Shown here in pieces: positions 22,235 to 24,540 of a DNA stretch of 24,540 bases; position 1 is the stretch's first letter; each line of letters opens with the position of its first letter. Both the position numbers and the translations under genes were made by a program. Location: positions 1-24,540 of the forward strand of contig CAZMSZ010000072.1 of assembly GCA_964569055.1 (NCBI GenBank). The letters run 5' to 3'. Below the pieces are notes generated by a model. That model did not search any database and was not told where the DNA came from. It worked only from the letters and a program-made list of their open reading frames with translations. This DNA comes from JAWLGW01 sp964569055 (GTDB lineage: Bacteria > Planctomycetota > J058).

Positions 22235-24112
22235 ATGACGGCCGCCGCCCTGGTGAGCGAGCTCAACGACGCCTACGTGCGCCTGCACGTGCCCAAGGAG
22301 GACGCGTTCTGGACGGCCTACATGGGCCTCACCGGCGACGCCGCCGCCGCGCGCGCCGAGCTCGACCGGCTCGAGGTCGAGCTGCAGCGGTTCTTGCGCG
22401 ACCCGGCGCGGCTGGCGCGGGTGCGCGCGGCGCTCGCGGCCCCAGGCGACGCCAGCGAGGAGGACCTCGTCGCGCTGCGCGGCTGGGAGGCGACCTTCGC
22501 GGCGCACGCGATCGACAGCGCCGAGGGGCGCGCCCTGGCCGAGGAGCTCGTGGCCGCCGAGGGAGCGCTGGCGCAGGCGCGCGGCGCCATGCAGCTCGGC
22601 TACCAGGACCCGGCCCGCGGCCTGGTGCCCGCGAGCAGCGTCGAGCTGGCCGTCATGCTGCGGACCGATGCCGACCCGGCCCGGCGGCGCGCCGCGTGGG
22701 AGGGGCTGCGGAGCATCGAGCGCCACGTGCTCGACAACGGGTTCCTCGACCTCGTGCGCCAGCGCAACCGCCTGGGGCGCCTGCTCGGCGCCGAGGACTA
22801 CTACGACTGGAAGGTCCAGCGCGCCGAGGGCATGACCAAGCGCGAGGTGTTCGCGCTCCTCGACGAGCTCGAGGAGAAGACCCGCGACGCGGGTCGGCGC
22901 GCCGTGGACGAGCTGGCCGCGCGGGTGGGGCGCGAACAGGTCACGCCCTGGAACGTGCGCTACCTCGTGTCGGGCGACGTGACCCGCGAGCAGGACCCCT
23001 ACTTCCCGTTCTCCCGCGCCCTCGAGCGCTGGGGCCGCTCGTTCGAGGCGCTGGGGATCCGCTACCGCGGCGCGACCCTGGTGCTCGACCTGGTCGATCG
23101 GCGCGGCAAGTACGAGAACGGCTTCATGCACGGCCCCGAGATCTCGTGGCGCAAGCGGGGCGAGCTGCAGCGGGCGCGGGTGCAGTTCACCGCCAACGCG
23201 ATCCCGGGCATGACCGGCTCGGGCCAGAGCGCGACCACCACCCTGTTCCACGAGGGCGGCCACGCGGCGCACTTCGCGAACATCGACATGCCGGCCCCCT
23301 GCTTCGGGCAGGAGTTCGCGCCCACCTCGGTCGCGTTCGCCGAGACGCAGAGCATGTTCCTCGACAGCCTCCTGGGGGACGCCGACTGGCAGGCCCGCTA
23401 CGCCCGGACGGTGGACGGCGCGCCGATGCCCTGGGAGCTCATGGAGCGGGCGATCCGCACCTCGCAGCCGTTCGCGGCCTGGGAGGTGCGCGCCATGCTG
23501 GCCGTGTGCTACGGCGAGCGCGCGATCTACGAGCTGCCCGAGGAGCAGCTCACGCCCGAGGGCGTGCTCGCGGCCCTGCGGCGCGAGGAGCAGCGGCTGC
23601 TGTTCCTCGAGGGCAGCCCGCGCCCGGTGCTGGCGGTGCCGCACCTGCTCTCGGGCGAGAGCAGCGCCTACTACCACGGCTACGTGCTGGCCGAGATGGG
23701 CGTGCAGCAGACGCGCGAGCACTTCGTGGCGCGCGACGGCCACCTCGTCGACAACCCCGCGGTCGGCCCCGAGCTGGCCGAGACCTACTGGCGGCCGGGC
23801 AACGGCGAGCGCTGCAGCCCGCTGATCGAGCGCCTCACGGGCAAGCCCCTCGGCGCGAGCGCGCTGGCGCGCCACGTCAACCGCACGGTCGAGGAGGCGC
23901 TCGCCGACGCGCGCGCGCAGCTCGAGCGGCTCGCATCGATCCCGGCGCGCGAGGGGCCGGTCGAGCTCGAGGCGCGGATCCGCATGGTCCATGGCAACGA
24001 GACGATCGGGGAGGTCGAGCCGGGCGGCTCGTTCGAGGCGCTGGCCGAGCAGTTCGGGGCCTGGGTCGACCGGCTGACGGCCGAGCGCCAGTCCGCCCAG
24101 GCCGCGAGCTGA
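22235..24112 (+). CDS. Peptidase M3 family (oligoendopeptidase F/thimet-like) metallopeptidase
   Basis: A 625-residue, mainly helical zinc oligopeptidase without a signal peptide, expected to trim short peptides in the cytoplasm. The N-terminal half (LDRLEVELQRFLRDPARLAR, then ARRRAAWEGLRSIERHVLDNGFLDLVRQRN) matches the helical substrate-channel lobe of M3 enzymes. The zinc site is LFHEGGHAAHF with His339, Glu340 and His343, and the third ligand is probably Glu370 in FAETQSMFLDS. The tyrosine-rich segment SGESSAYYHGYVLAEM near the C-terminus corresponds to the M3 substrate-binding tyrosine/histidine loop. Length is close to the family's usual 600. AGGAGGA just upstream fixes the start. The next gene begins two bases after the TGA, so it is probably co-transcribed. 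Which M3 subfamily it belongs to is not certain. Confidence 0.92.
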   Translation: MTAAALVSELNDAYVRLHVPKEDAFWTAYMGLTGDAAAARAELDRLEVELQRFLRDPARLARVRAALAAPGDASEEDLVALRGWEATFAAHAIDSAEGRALAEELVAAEGALAQARGAMQLGYQDPARGLVPASSVELAVMLRTDADPARRRAAWEGLRSIERHVLDNGFLDLVRQRNRLGRLLGAEDYYDWKVQRAEGMTKREVFALLDELEEKTRDAGRRAVDELAARVGREQVTPWNVRYLVSGDVTREQDPYFPFSRALERWGRSFEALGIRYRGATLVLDLVDRRGKYENGFMHGPEISWRKRGELQRARVQFTANAIPGMTGSGQSATTTLFHEGGHAAHFANIDMPAPCFGQEFAPTSVAFAETQSMFLDSLLGDADWQARYARTVDGAPMPWELMERAIRTSQPFAAWEVRAMLAVCYGERAIYELPEEQLTPEGVLAALRREEQRLLFLEGSPRPVLAVPHLLSGESSAYYHGYVLAEMGVQQTREHFVARDGHLVDNPAVGPELAETYWRPGNGERCSPLIERLTGKPLGASALARHVNRTVEEALADARAQLERLASIPAREGPVELEARIRMVHGNETIGEVEPGGSFEALAEQFGAWVDRLTAERQSAQAAS

Positions 24113-24114
24113 GG

Positions 24115-24540
24115 GTGGGCGGTCGCGCGCGACAGCTCGCGCTCGCGATCGCCGCGCTGGTGCTGGCCCTGCTCGCCTCGGCGGTGCTCGCGCCCGACGA
24201 AGGCGCGTCGGCGCCGGCCTCCGCGCGCCCGGGCGTTCAGGCGCCGCGGCGGGCGCCGGGCCCGTCTCCGGAGACGCGCGCGCCCTTGCCCGCTCCGGAC
24301 GCCGCGCGCGCCCCCGCCTCCGAGCGGCCCGCGCGTGCCCGCCCGCTGCTCGGTCGGGTCCGCGACGCGGCCGACGGGAGCCCGGTGGCGGGGGCTCGGG
24401 TCGCCGTCCGGCTCGCCGGGAGCGATGCGATGCAGCCGCTGCTGCGCGCGGTCACCGACGCCCACGGCGCCTTCGCGTTCGACCCCGCGCCGGCCGCGGC
24501 GCTCGAGCTGGTCGCCGCCGCCGAGGGGTGGCTGGTCGCG
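24115..24540 (+). CDS. Exported or membrane-anchored protein with carboxypeptidase-regulatory-like domain, partial at window end
   Basis: An open frame starting at GTG 24115, two bases after the M3 peptidase stop, and running 142 codons to the window edge. The start gives a short basic N-terminus and one hydrophobic segment (LALAIAALVLALLASAVLA), a signal peptide or membrane anchor. An 50-60-residue Ala/Pro/Arg-rich linker follows, then LLGRVRDAADGSPVAGARVAV and AVTDAHGAFAFDPAP, the pattern of a carboxypeptidase-regulatory-like (CarboxypepD_reg, prealbumin-type) beta domain. Such domains are often repeated in large surface or outer-membrane proteins of Planctomycetota and Myxococcota, so more copies may lie beyond the window. 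The rest of the protein and its function are not visible. The minus strand here is also open but has no recognisable protein. Confidence 0.72.
   Translation, partial: MGGRARQLALAIAALVLALLASAVLAPDEGASAPASARPGVQAPRRAPGPSPETRAPLPAPDAARAPASERPARARPLLGRVRDAADGSPVAGARVAVRLAGSDAMQPLLRAVTDAHGAFAFDPAPAAALELVAAAEGWLVA

Noticed and set aside
24120..24465. Minus-strand open frame at the window end
   Set aside because: Low-complexity Arg/Gly/Ala composition; the plus strand carries a signal or anchor segment and a recognisable carboxypeptidase-regulatory-like domain two bases after the previous stop.

Overview
The window is a stretch of very GC-rich (roughly 70-75 %) bacterial DNA with tightly packed genes, a strong G/C third-position bias, short operons with overlapping or nearly touching ends, and mostly AGGAGG-type ribosome sites. 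The gene content is chromosomal housekeeping plus several secreted or envelope hydrolases (C25-like, M64, M14 and M3 peptidases; a membrane-anchored TPR/DUF3857/transglutaminase protein; secretin-N0-like modules; a carboxypeptidase-regulatory-like domain). That mix fits an uncultivated Myxococcota- or Planctomycetota-like organism; the sequence alone does not decide between them. Two runs of exactly 100 N (1221-1320, 3003-3102) are assembly gaps, so this is a draft or metagenomic scaffold. No tRNA, rRNA, CRISPR, transposase, integrase or phage gene was seen.

Layout. 43-2877: a thiolase cut by gap 1, then the 3' part of a gingipain-type (C25) peptidase; the frame runs open across the gap only by chance. 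2968-3201: a small gene cut by gap 2 whose C-terminus looks like a Uma2 (DUF820) nuclease. 5060-3198 (minus): a two-gene sugar unit, an RmlC-type 3,5-epimerase followed by a homoserine-dehydrogenase-like NAD(P) oxidoreductase. 5300-7856 (plus): ABC-F ATPase, dodecin and class I inorganic pyrophosphatase, closely spaced. 7996-9615: secreted M64 peptidase. 9616-10021: a gene-free region holding two identical 38-bp repeats. 10022-15866 (plus): a secreted or membrane M14-like carboxypeptidase with a long helical tail, a WD40-type propeller protein, and a second ABC-F ATPase. 21780-15881 (minus): a large membrane-anchored TPR/DUF3857/transglutaminase protein overlapping by ATGA a periplasmic protein with four apparent secretin-N0/STN-like modules and a GspB/PilP-like C-terminus. 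21781-22234: a divergent intergenic region filled by an unusual repeat complex. 22235-24112 (plus): M3-family metallopeptidase, followed after 2 nt by a GTG-started lipoprotein- or anchor-like gene with a carboxypeptidase-regulatory-like domain that runs off the window.

The most interesting unexplained structure is 21889-22195. It has three copies of an element ending in the same 17-bp sequence (two direct, one inverted), fused to a (GGGCAC)n hexamer array with ten evenly spaced GGG tracts (a canonical G-quadruplex pattern). It sits between the two divergent operons, and the inverted copy is flanked by a 10-bp direct repeat. The best protein-level candidates for something undescribed are the STN-array/GspB-like protein encoded with the transglutaminase protein, and the M14 carboxypeptidase fused to a membrane and coiled-coil tail. 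I do not see a recognisable defence or mobile system.
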